Source: Seison nebaliae (lineage: Eukaryota; Rotifera; Pararotatoria; Seisonacea; Seisonidae). Taken from it: 64,000 nucleotides of DNA. Each line of letters opens with the position of its first letter. Position 1 is the stretch's first letter. A program made the position numbers and the translations under genes. This document shows positions 38,395-49,497 of the stretch, in pieces. The stretch covers positions 56,890 through 120,889 of the forward strand of contig JALJEE010001494.1 in the NCBI GenBank assembly GCA_023231475.1, written 5' to 3'. Below the pieces are notes generated by a model, which did not search any database, had not been told where the DNA came from, and saw only the letters and a list, made by a program, of their open reading frames with translations.

Positions 38395-41300
38395 ATGTCA
38401 CCGACACCGCCTAAGTTACCATTTCGACCTCCACGCACCTCAAAATGTCGATTAATCAAATGGTTAAGCGACGATTGCTCAGATATTTTCATCAAAGTTG
38501 ATGATGCGGAATTAACTGATGATGAAAATAGCAGTTTTGATGGGACATCTGATTTTTCATCCATACCGCCCGTAGTTCTATGTAGCTTAGAGACAGCACG
38601 AAACAGAAATAATTCATTAGCATCACAATTGTCGCCCGATGGGATAACGTTGACTGGTTTGAATGATGAGGAAGTCATTTTCACGTCAACACCAGTGAAG
38701 GATGAAGGTTTGCCTTCCGACAGTGAAATCGAATCTAATACTTCCAATGCTTCGCGTTAAATAATTTCCTTAATTTTTTCAAAATCTCAAATTGAATTTC
38801 TTAGATTTATTATTGACACAAGTGAATGATATTTCATTAATTCATGAAATTGAACGTTATTTCGCTTCGACGAACATTGCCCGTTTCTCCCAATTGAAAG
38901 AAGAAATGATATTCGATGAAGACGAATCATATGATGATGTTTCACGAATTTTGAATTATGGAGAGAATCAAGCGAATGAAAGTCGACAAAATAATTTATT
39001 TGCGAGACCGACAAGATCATTCGAAGAATGTGAAACAACGAAAACTTTCCAAATTGTCATTGAGAGTTTAGACTATGGTTTACCCCAAGACATTTGGAAA
39101 CAGATATTTCGTAACACTTTGAAAATGTTCAATATCAACATTCAAAAAATTATTATTGATGGTCAATGTGCTGACATCATATTCCAAGCGAATGATTCTG
39201 TGACGATGTATGGAATCATTAATCATATCGATAATAAGCGACAAGCCTTTCATCGTATCCATTGTTATTCGATGGAAACGGTGAAATATAAATTGATGTG
39301 TGCCGTTAATGATTTGTGTGAGAATAAACGACAATTATCGATACCCAGATCAAAATTCGTCGAATTTTTAAGAGTCAATTATTCGTTAACTTTGAGAAAT
39401 TCTTATTTGAAATATTTGAAAGAGATCGAAGTCGTTTCTAAATCCAATTCGAATTCTCATCATCTGCAATTGAACAAAGAGAAGATTTTAGTTCATGACT
39501 TTCATTCATATATTTCCACATTCGCTTACACCATCTTCTGTTTGAGACATACGATAATGAATGTGAAAAGTTTATCGCCAAATGATTTCGAGAAGAAATT
39601 CCATTATATTCTACCGTCAGTACGAATTTCTTTATCTGAACTCTCATTGATCGTTCATCGATTATTAACGAATCATAACGGTTTGATTCATGTGGCATCG
39701 TTAGTGGATTGTATTGGCGATATCGGTCTGTTTGATTCGAATAACCGTTCGACGGAATCGGTCAATTTGGAACATCTGCTTTCCATTCTGCAGGATGTGG
39801 TCTTCGAATATGGTGGAATGCCGTTGGTGTCGAATGAGAAGAATCAATATAAATTTTTCAATAAATCCATTCGATGGAAACGGAATGATGATGCTTATAA
39901 TCTGGGAATGGATTATCATCGGAATCAGAATGATTTCAATAAATTGAAAATTAATTATCAATATTTGAAGGAGAAATATCCGGAAGCGAAAACGAATTAT
40001 AATTTGAATCTCATTCTCCGATATCATATCTTGAAAATTTTGATCGATGCGTCTGATAATAATAATTTATTGAATTTCAACACTCTCTCCGACCAATATC
40101 TGACGAGATATCATGTCGATTTGAAAACGGCTTTTAACAATCAAACAGATTTCGTCAGTTACATCCAATTCTATATAATGAGTGTGGAGATTTTGGGGAA
40201 TGGTAAATGTATTCACTTCTCTCTTACACACAATGCACAACTGAAACGATTATCATATGATTTGGAATTGATATTTTTAATAAAGCGAAAGAAGTTCTTG
40301 ACATTCGATGAAATTAAACGATATTACAAACACATTTATCAACGTCAATTAACACCGACCATTTATGGTCTATGTGAAGAGAAGGATCTGTTACAATACA
40401 TCGAATCTTCTTCAATTCGTCGTCGTAATTGTGATGAGAAATCGTTCAATCTTAAAAATAATAATGAAAATTATGATAAACAATTAAGTACGTTCCAACC
40501 GAATGAAATTGTTTTCAATTTATCTTCAATCTCATTCGACATGACTCAACGAATTCTCATCAATAATTGTTTCGAAAAGATTTTTGATATTTTGAAAAAA
40601 ATGAAAAATTTCTCTTGCGATTTCTATTTCTTACCAATGCACTATCAGATGGTTTGTGATGAACAATTTCCTCTAATGAAAATCGGATTTCCTTCAATCA
40701 TTCGGTTTATCTGCGATTTCGCACCATCTTCCCATTTCTCTTATTCATCGAAACAAATTCGTTTATCAAACGAACAAATACTTATTGAATCATTCAAACG
40801 ATTATCGAGGAAGAATTCCATGACTACTCTCGACAATTGTTATCAGTTGACACACGATTATGATTTTGAGAAATTAATTGAGGATAATCCTCGTATTCCT
40901 GATTATTTCTCATTATCTAAACCGACATCATCGGAATTCCTCAAGACTATTCTCGTCAAATATTCGACATTCTCCTATTTTTTAGAGGATGTCGATCCAT
41001 CGAATAATGTCGTCATTGGACGATATATTCCTAATATTCAAGCGTTATCTATTTTAGTTCCTTATGTTCTGACAGCCATCTCCAAACACATCACTCAACG
41101 TTATCAGCAATCGACATTTATTTACACATTATTCGAAATGGGAGAAACTTTGAAAAAATCTGGTATTCCAATAACGCCATTAGTGGAAGAGAATTGTGAT
41201 ATTTTATCGCCAATCCAATTTCATATTTCTGATATTGTCCATGTGTTAGAGACGTGTTTACCTCCACTACAATTAGAATTGAATTCCTCCAAATTCCATT

Positions 41301-41674
41301 TGGAAGATATTCTCGTCAATCCGTTAATGAAAGATTTGTTGAAGAAACATCACATCTCATTCGTTTATCGTAATGGACATTATTCAGTTTGTCTAAGAAT
41401 CGGTTTCTTCATTTTCCATTTAGTTAGATCGTTAATTCAAAAACATAATATGATATTGGCATTGACGGATCTGGTGAAACATTATAATGGATTATCATCA
41501 CATTTAACATTATATTTGACGAAAGAGAAAGACATCGATTTGTTTAACAAACTTCTTTTATCATCTCCATTAATCTTAAATTGTAACGATTGGTACGAAG
41601 TGTTTCATTCGTCTTTCGGTGCCGGTTTATTTATGGAACGACGCAATTGTATTATGATGAAGAATTTGAGTTAA
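38395..41674 (+). CDS. MARF1: MARF1-like RNA regulator with RRM and multiple LOTUS (OST-HTH) domains, no NYN nuclease
   Basis: Exons 38395-38755 and 38805-41674 join in phase across a 49-bp intron to give 1,076 aa. After a disordered acidic N-terminus (about 120 aa) there is an RRM (about residues 200-285, including FQIVIESLDYGLPQDIW). Repeated winged-helix LOTUS units follow to the C-terminus. One (LTHNAQLKRLSYDLELIFL...PTIYGLCEEKDLLQYI) closely matches the vertebrate MARF1 unit with LTHRGQVKRF and YGVCDLMDII. I count about six to eight units by eye. MARF1 controls mRNA stability and translation in the germline. As I recall, the vertebrate protein has an N-terminal NYN nuclease domain that the Drosophila protein lacks, and the gene here also lacks it. 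A stop codon lies in frame three codons before the chosen ATG, just after AATTAG, so an upstream exon cannot be fully excluded. Confidence 0.82.
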
Positions 41675-43002
41675 CTCATATTCTTCTCCATCAACACTAT
41701 TCTATATATCACTAACGATGTTTATTTATAGATATTTTTAATTTATTCAGTTTTTATTCGTTCAAACATCTCATGATTTTCGACGAACTACTCCAGTCTA
41801 GTTATATCACACATTTTCACAGAAGTTAAAATTATAGACGATTGTATTCATCTCGGTGTTCTCTCAGAAGTTTAAGTGTATTCATTTTAACTTTTCATTG
41901 GTCTTTAATTTATTCTTCTTCTCAACAAAATTGTCATATGACGATATTTCCATTCAATTATTTTTCATTCTCACATCTAGAGTATATTCTTTTAATTTTC
42001 TCCTTTCTATTTATTCATCAATTATTTATCCGCTTAACCTGATACATTTTCTTTAATGTTTTATTACTAATTCGATTAACTTTAATTTATTAAATCTTTC
42101 AGAAATTTAAAAGTTTCACTTTTTGAATATTCAACCTCATATTATTTTAGAGTGGTATTAATTCAAATTTCCCTATTGTCATTTCTATTAAGTAAAAAAG
42201 AAGAATAACATTTTCGAATTTTGAGAATGGCTAATTTAGACAATTATTATAATACGATTATTTCACGAGGATATGCTAAATTCGTCATCCAATATTTTCG
42301 AATAAAAAACGATACTTTCCTCACCCATTTTAGAACATTTTGGTGATTCTATCACTCGTTTTATGGGTGAAAAGAAAACAGCATTTTTTTGAAGCTTTAG
42401 TTGAAGATGAATATGCTAATAAAAAAAAGTTGTAGAAATTTTATAGAAAATAATTTTATTTTTTGGCTTGATAAATAACGATAGGAGTTCATGTAATGCT
42501 TGGAATTTGAAAATGAGTAACATAAAATGGTAGAAAATAAGAAATGAATGATAATGTTAGTACTTATTATTATTTATTAATATCTAATTTAAAGACAATA
42601 CGTTTTAATAAATCGAAATTCTAACGAACATTTTCTTTTTAATTTTGATTGAATTCTTCCGATTAGACATAAAATTGGGTGAAGCTAATGAACAATCAAT
42701 CAACAGTTGTGAATGGTTATTCTTCTTCCTCTAATTTTTCTTCCTTCTCTTATCTTAATATAAGACATTTTATTTGCATTATCTTAACTTATGTTGTTTT
42801 GTGACGTGTCTTCTCGAAAGACATATGGACAGTTTAATAGTAATTAATAGAAATTCAGGGATAGTTATTTTTAAAAGAGTCAAACTAGTTTTCCTTTTCG
42901 GTTTCTCTAAGACATTCATTGAGATTTGAATGGAAGAGAATATTTTCGAAATGATTAAGAAGATTTTTATGAAACGGAAATTTTAATGATTTAAATTATT
43001 AG
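41675..43002. other. Intergenic region or unresolved 5' part of the SAFB-like gene
   Basis: The next exon begins in phase 1 after an acceptor, which implies a coding exon upstream, perhaps with a SAP domain. I could not find it here. Only short AT-rich frames are visible, such as 39 codons at 42227-42346. Confidence 0.4.
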
Positions 43003-45359
43003 ATGCCAATGAACCAGAGACTGATAAAGAGATGATAAATGAGATAAATGATAATGAGAATAATATGAGTAATAATCATCTTGTTGTTGAGACGAATGAT
43101 AAGGTTGATGATGTGGTAAACGAAAATATGGTGAGTGACACCGTCGACACTAACGACAATATGGAAGACGGTTACGTAGATAAGTCCTCATCACTCCAAT
43201 TGGACAATGTGATCGATTTGGGCGTTCATGGAGATGATGGTAATTCGTTAAGCAGAAACGATCCAACCGACGAGAAGAATGGAAATGAAGATTTACTCAT
43301 TGGCAATCATGAACATGGAGAGAACTTCGAACAAGAACAAATCGATGTGGAATTGACAGAAGCGACTGGTCAATCGGATTTAGAAAAAACAGAAGTGACT
43401 GGAGGAAAAGGAGAAACCATCGAATTGGGACAAAGCACAGACAATAATTTCGGTATGGAAAATGATATCGGTAACGACGATAAACGAACGAATGGAGATG
43501 AATTGAATGTCACTCTCAATCAATCGTTCAATGGAAACGGAGAAGATGGATCGAATAAATTGGAATTGTTAGAGAATGAAGATGAGAAAATGCTTCATCA
43601 AGATAAAACGGCAACTGAGAATAAAAGTGGAGAACATGGCACCAAATTAGAATTAGAAACTAAAAGGTTTGTCTGTCATAAACTAATTGTTTATCTTTCT
43701 CTTTCTTCTCCTCTCGCAAACATTATTGTCGTTGTTGTTGTTGTTTATATTAAATTTCCATTTAAATATCGATTGGATGATGGAGAGGTGGCAAGAGACA
43801 GTATTGGAAGGAGAATCAAATTTTACAATTCCTATCCGATATATATATATATATTTATGATATCGAATATTTTTTATGCTTTGTTCAAAGCGGAATGGAA
43901 GAAAAATGACGGAAATAGATATAGAATTGATGATAAATTGAGTGATGATGTTGGGAGAATTATAGTGCGAAGAAGAAAATTTAATAGACTTTTTTTTCCA
44001 CAAGTGAAAGAGAATGAATTATATTTGATATCTTTTCTCTCATCTATTATATTCTACTTTTTAGTGAGTCAAAGAAATTTGAATTATTCCTTAACAATTT
44101 CAACATCTCTGAAGATAAATGTTAATTTCACATTTATTCGACATTTATAAATTCATCTTTAAATCATCATCTATATAGTGAATAATTGTTTATGGATTGC
44201 CAATTTGAATGATCAATCATTTCCATCGGAAGTGAAATGTCTAACATCGAAATATGGAAAGGTTAAAACGGTCCGAATTGTGGTGAAGAAACAAGGAGAG
44301 AAGAGACGATTCTATTCATTAGTAGAATTGTCAAATGAGGATGATGAGGCGCAGGACGTCAAACAATTTCAAACACAATTAGATCGGAAAACATGTACCG
44401 GAACACAAATTTATACATCTTTGTTACAAAGTGGGAAATTGCCGGACGGATTGAATTCTCTCAAATCGGAAGAATTGACAAATCTCATTCAATTCAACAA
44501 TGATGATGATATGAAGAAATGGGTATCATCTCAACCGATCAGTTCCATTTCTTTTCATTATCATCAATTTTCTTTTTAGAAACCAAACATGAAGTCTCTG
44601 CTGAATCGAAAACAGCGAAAGAGATAACCGCTCTCCATCGAGAAATTAATGAATTACGACGTCAATTGAATCGATATCGACAAGGTGAGGAATCGTTGCG
44701 AGCAAAAGAAAGAAGAATGACAGGCGAATTGAGGAATTTAGATCGAACAAATCGAGATTTGAAAATGGATTTACATCGATTGAGAAATGATCGTCGATTG
44801 GAACGAAATCGATTCGATCGAGAAAAAGAGGAATTGTTACGAGAGAAGAAAGATAATGCCACTAAAATTAAAGATAATGAATATGAAAAGAAGGTGTTAA
44901 TGGATGCAGCGAAAGATGAGTTGAAAAAACGGAATGAATACATGGAAATTATTTTGTCATTGGAAAACCGTTTAACGGAATTAGATGATCGACGAAATCA
45001 TCGAACAGAACAACCGAAAATGAATCAAACAAATTATCATAATCGGACGACTAATAATTCATCATCCTCCTCATATGTGTCTCATCATCCATTGCCACAT
45101 AATGTTGATAATGTTTCGAATCGGTTAGGTGGTGACCAACGAAACCCATCTGATTATCTTCCCAATTCTCATAATTCAACCGTCCAATTATCATCAACAG
45201 CATATAAGAGAGGTTATCAATCAGAACGTCATACTCAGAATGACAAGAGATCAAGACATGATCATATTAGAGAAAGTGGAGTTAATCCACGACAATCATA
45301 CAATTCTTCATCTCATGGAAGTAATCATCGTTCTGCTAATTCCTCTTCCAATAACATGA

Positions 45360-45390
<31 letters not shown>

Positions 45391-45685
45391 TACGATGATG
45401 AATAATAATTCATATCAATCACATTCTAGACATAATTATGAATTGATGGGCGGAGGACATTTACAAGCCAATTATCCACCACCTGTCTCAACTAACAATC
45501 AATACTCATCTAGGAATAACTCATCTTATCGTAATGATAATGAAAATAATGAATATTGGAGGAACAGCAGTTGTGCCAACAACAACTCTACAAATTCGAA
45601 TGTGAATGCTAATACCAATTATCAGCCAAATAATACTTCAGCCAGTTCGTGTATTCATCGAAAGACTCCCAGTAGACGATTCTAA
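43003..45685 (+). CDS. SAFB-like RNA-binding nuclear protein (partial model)
   Basis: The first visible exon starts at 43003 (acceptor TTATTAG, phase 1) and encodes an acidic Asn/Asp/Glu-rich region to about 43630-43675. The second exon, 44179-44541, encodes an RRM (NNCLWIANLNDQSF, SKYGKVKTVRIVVKK, then a charged helix). The third exon, 44580-45685, encodes a long Arg/Glu coiled coil (ALHREINELRRQLNRYRQ) and a disordered Asn/Ser/His tail ending SRRF. The 38-bp intron 44542-44579 is the shortest in the window. The order acidic region, RRM, Arg/Glu-rich helix, low-complexity tail is that of scaffold attachment factor B and SLTM. The SAP domain was not found. The donor joining the acidic exon to the RRM exon is not resolved by phase, and an extra exon may be missing. 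Confidence 0.65.
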
Positions 45686-46387
45686 TAATTTAGAAAATTA
45701 AGGTCGAATTCACAACATTAAAAAAAAACTAAAAACTTTTAGCGAGTAATTCGTTTTATTCGTAAAATTTCTTCTAATTAAATTCAACTTTAAAAAAGAA
45801 AGAATTCATTTCATTTTCTCTTATTAACCAGCAACTATTCTTCGTACCATTTATTCAACAACTTTTGTTGATCACACAAATTTGCTCATTTGTTCCTTGT
45901 ATACAAAATGTCATCTTTCCAACTCTTGTTCTATTAATCGCCTTTCTCCAATGTTGATTTCATTAACCTAAAAAAAAACCTTTGTCTTTTTACAAATAAA
46001 CATGGTTTCTTTTCCTTATTTCCTCTTTTCTCACTAACTGATGAAATTTAAAAGGAAATTCTCTAACAATCTGAATCCATCATAATCGGTAAAGAAACTC
46101 TGGATAGAAACATATGTTACACCTACTAGTTACTTGTTTGAATAATTAATACCTAAAATATAGTTGCAGAATCTTTTTATGTAAATAGTAAAAAAAGGAA
46201 ATTTTGTGAAGAAATCTGATCGATTTTTTACATAAAAAAAAACTCGAAAAAAATTTAATAAATTCGAAAAATTGATAAAGAAAAATAATGAAAAAATAAT
46301 TGGATTTATAGAGTTCAATTGGAGAATTATTGAAATAGAAAAGGATATAAAAAATGTTTTATTTAGTACAATGGTCAATATTGAATA
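45686..46387. other. Intergenic region between convergent genes
   Basis: AT-rich 3' flanks of the SAFB-like gene (+) and DYNLT2B (-). Nothing else is supported. Confidence 0.5.
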
Positions 46388-46780
46388 TTAATAATAGAAG
46401 ACACCAAAAACAACGGCTGCACAGATCAATGTGTCGCTCATGTAAACGGCGTGCGCATAATTATCTGTGTCGTTATCCCAGAAACATCTCGCATTCATAT
46501 TAACACCAGCTCCACGTCTTTCCGCAATGCAACATTGTGTGATGAACTTATATCGAGGCATATCAGCTTCTGTCATTCGTTTCTGAATTTCTTGATTTAA
46601 TTCATCACACCATTTACCTACTTCGTCCGGACTATATTGCTTCGGTCTTAAATAATTTGAGAGAACTTCATCCAAAATATCTTCAACGTCTTTGCTCTTA
46701 AACTTCTTATCATATTGTGGTCGTAATAGATAGCTTCGGGAACTCTTGTCATCTTTATTCTTCATTTTTGTATCAGCCAT
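46388..46780 (-). CDS. DYNLT2B: Dynein light chain Tctex-type 2B (dynein-2/IFT)
   Basis: A single exon encodes 130 aa. A short charged N-terminus leads into SYLLRPQYDKKFKSKDVEDI, then RYKFITQCCIAERRGAGV, CFWDNDTDNYAHAVYMSD and the end VFGVFYY. This order and wording match DYNLT2B/TCTEX1D2 (human: YILRPVFQQRF, RYKMVVQVVIGEQRGEGV, CFWDADTDNYTHDVFMND, FGCFYY). DYNLT2B is a light chain of cytoplasmic dynein-2, the retrograde intraflagellar transport motor. Length and ends agree with the family, and the C-terminal beta strands used for dimerisation are intact. The gene diverges from AHCY across 1.3 kb. Confidence 0.95.
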   Translation of the reverse strand: MADTKMKNKDDKSSRSYLLRPQYDKKFKSKDVEDILDEVLSNYLRPKQYSPDEVGKWCDELNQEIQKRMTEADMPRYKFITQCCIAERRGAGVNMNARCFWDNDTDNYAHAVYMSDTLICAAVVFGVFYY

Positions 46781-48058
46781 TTCAGTTGAACGGAACCAAA
46801 TTATTAGTTTAATCAGTTCTTTTAACCTTTCAGTTGGAATGATGAACTATCTAATTGTATTTTTCTTTGTTACTATGGTAACACAGAGAAAGTTCAACAA
46901 GATTTATTGTTCTCTCTAAAATTAATGTGAAAATAAATTGAAATCTTTAACTTCATAATTTTGAGCTTATACAATTTCCAAAAGTTTAATTAACATTTCT
47001 TTGTAATTTTTTCCTACAGAAAAACATAATTCTTATATGAGAATTATATATATTTATATATATATATTATATATGAGAATTATTATAAATATGTGAAAAA
47101 TTATGCTGATTAAGATATGATTTTTATTCCTTGCTAGATAGTTAAATTAGTGTCGAAATTGGTGCGACAATCATAAGTTACAAATCAAGGGTATATATAC
47201 GATTTTTTTATACAAAAATAATAGTAAACCGAAACTTATACAAAAAAGATCATCATTATTGCATTGATTTGTAATTTATGATTTTTCCACTGTGCTAAAA
47301 AAAAAATTTCTTTTGTGATGCTCATATCATATACTCAATCCGAAATTTTTTTCCCATTTTAATTACTTTGTATTTATTGGATTGAAGTACTTTTTCTTCG
47401 TTGGATGATGCTTTACAATGTAACGTCAATATAAGGTTTACCCAAAGGACGTGGAACTTCCGAAAAAACTTATTTCAGATAACATGTGTTGTAAATTATT
47501 TATCTTTGTCTAATTTTAGTTACTCTGAAAACTAACAAAGTGAAGCTTTTATTCCTCTTGTAAGGAAATTTTTCTTCATAATAAAAAGAAAAAATTTTTA
47601 TCTAAAATTTTATAAAACATAATTTCAATATGAATTCGCATATTCGTCTATTGAGAATGTGAATTTCCTAATAACGATATTCGTATTTGGACGCCTTAGG
47701 TCTCAAACAATAATTCATTTCTAATAATCCTCTAGTCAGTTTGATGTGAGAACACTTAAATAAATTACATAAACGAATGAAGCTCAAGATTTCGAAGTGA
47801 AATATATACTTTCACAATTCAGAAATGAAAGGAGAGGGAACGGATAAGGAACATTCAAAAAGGAAATATTCTTTTACAATCGCGCCATATGTCATGCGTA
47901 TATCTTTTCTGGTATCTTCTTTCTCCGTAAACGACTGGTAAGTCGAATGACATGTCCCTGAATAAACTTTCTATAAATTTATAAAGAAAAATTGCTATAA
48001 TTCACTTTTGAGTAAATAGATTAATTTTTTCATTTTAACTAACTTGTAGGAATTGATT
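46781..48058. other. Divergent intergenic region, DYNLT2B / AHCY
   Basis: No gene is supported in these 1.3 kb. A TATATA-rich patch lies at about 47045-47080. A strong polypyrimidine acceptor (TTTTTTCATTTTAACTAACTTGTAG) ends at 48049, ten bases before the AHCY start. An AHCY 5'UTR intron or a trans-splice site is therefore likely. Confidence 0.5.
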
Positions 48059-49357
48059 ATGGCTGGAGATAAAGCATCGTACAAAGTGGCCGATATATCA
48101 TTGGCGAAATGGGGACGTCACGTTATCGAGATCAACGAAAATGAGATGCCTGGTTTGATGATGATGAGGAAGAAGTATGGTGAATCGAAACCGTTGAAAG
48201 GTTGTCGAATTGCTGGTTGTCTTCATATGACAATTCAGACAGCAGTTCTAATTGAAACGTTGACGGAATTAGGCGCCGATGTCCAATGGAGTAGTTGCAA
48301 CATATTTTCTACACAAGATCATGCTGCGGCTGCTATTGCGGCAACAGGTGTACCTGTCTATGCTTGGAAAGGTGAGACTGAAGAAGAATATTTGTGGTGT
48401 ATCGAACAGACTTTAGTATTCAAAGATGGACAACCGTTGAACATGATTTTGGATGATGGAGGAGATTTGACCAATTTAGTCCACACTAAATATCCCAAAT
48501 ATTTAGAAGGAATTAAAGGATTATCGGAAGAAACGACAACCGGCGTCCATAATCTCCAACGAATGGTAAATGAGAAGAAATTGAAAGTTCCTGCAATTAA
48601 TGTCAACGACAGTGTCACCAAATCGAAATTCGATAATCTTTACGGATGTCGAGAATCGTTGGTTGATGGAATTAAGCGAGCAACTGATGTCATGTTAGCT
48701 GGTCGATTATGTGTGGTAGCCGGTTATGGAGATGTGGGGAAAGGAAGTGCACGTGCTCTGCGCGCATTCGGTGCACGGGTCATGGTAACAGAAATTGATC
48801 CCATCAACGCTTTACAAGCCGCCATGGAAGGATATGAAGTGGTCACAATGGAAGAAGCAGCATCGAAAGCTCAAGTATTTGTTACAACGACCGGTTGTTG
48901 TGATATCATAAATGGAAAACATTTCGAAGTGATGCCAGATGATGCCATCGTTTGTAACATCGGTCATTTCGATAATGAAATTGATGTGAAATGGCTCAAT
49001 GACAATTGTGGAGAAAAGAAGAATATCAAACCACAAGTCGATCGATATACAATGAAGAACGGAAAACATATCATTCTATTGGCAGAAGGTCGATTAGTTA
49101 ATCTTGGTTGTGCCATGGGACATCCATCCTTCGTCATGAGCAATTCATTCACCAATCAAGTATTAGCTCAAATTGATTTGTGGGAGAATAAATATGAAAT
49201 CGGATTATATCGATTATCGAAGAAATTAGATGAAGAAGTGGCAGCAGCACATCTCGAACATCTTGGTGTGAAATTAACAAAATTGACGAAAGAACAAGCC
49301 GAATACATCGGTGTCCCACAAGATGGTCCATATAAACCGGAACATTATCGATATTAA
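48059..49357 (+). CDS. AHCY: Adenosylhomocysteinase (S-adenosyl-L-homocysteine hydrolase)
   Basis: A single exon encodes 432 aa, the same length as human AHCY. The enzyme reversibly splits S-adenosylhomocysteine into adenosine and homocysteine in the cytosol and so relieves product inhibition of methyltransferases. Family blocks are intact: [84 protein letters not shown], the NAD-binding [10 protein letters not shown], then [22 protein letters not shown] and the canonical end PYKPEHYRY, whose Lys and Tyr contact NAD of the neighbouring subunit. I chose the ATG at 48059; the open frame extends two codons upstream without an ATG. It is convergent with the mitochondrial SerRS gene. Confidence 0.98.
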   Translation: MAGDKASYKVADISLAKWGRHVIEINENEMPGLMMMRKKYGESKPLKGCRIAGCLHMTIQTAVLIETLTELGADVQWSSCNIFSTQDHAAAAIAATGVPVYAWKGETEEEYLWCIEQTLVFKDGQPLNMILDDGGDLTNLVHTKYPKYLEGIKGLSEETTTGVHNLQRMVNEKKLKVPAINVNDSVTKSKFDNLYGCRESLVDGIKRATDVMLAGRLCVVAGYGDVGKGSARALRAFGARVMVTEIDPINALQAAMEGYEVVTMEEAASKAQVFVTTTGCCDIINGKHFEVMPDDAIVCNIGHFDNEIDVKWLNDNCGEKKNIKPQVDRYTMKNGKHIILLAEGRLVNLGCAMGHPSFVMSNSFTNQVLAQIDLWENKYEIGLYRLSKKLDEEVAAAHLEHLGVKLTKLTKEQAEYIGVPQDGPYKPEHYRY

Positions 49358-49481
49358 GCTTATCCAACACCAATTAATAATAGAGATCATTTTTTTAATT
49401 TTTTATTTAAATTAAATGAAATTTTTTCTTTTCCCAGAAACGGTTTCAGTTTAGCCGGAATTCGAAAACATCGATTTTTCT

Positions 49482-49495
49482 AATAAAGTAATAAA
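49482..49495 (+). promoter_or_regulatory. Tandem poly(A) signals of AHCY
   Basis: AATAAA occurs at 49482-49487 and again at 49490-49495, about 125 bases after the AHCY stop. Cleavage 10-30 bases downstream would place the AHCY 3' end inside the last coding exon of the opposite-strand SerRS gene (stop at 49498-49500). Confidence 0.6.
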
Positions 49496-49497
49496 TT

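Noticed and set aside
42227-42346. 39-codon frame starting MANLDNYYNTIISRG as a first exon of the SAFB-like gene
   Set aside because: No donor gives the phase-1 junction needed at 43,003, and there is no SAP-domain similarity.
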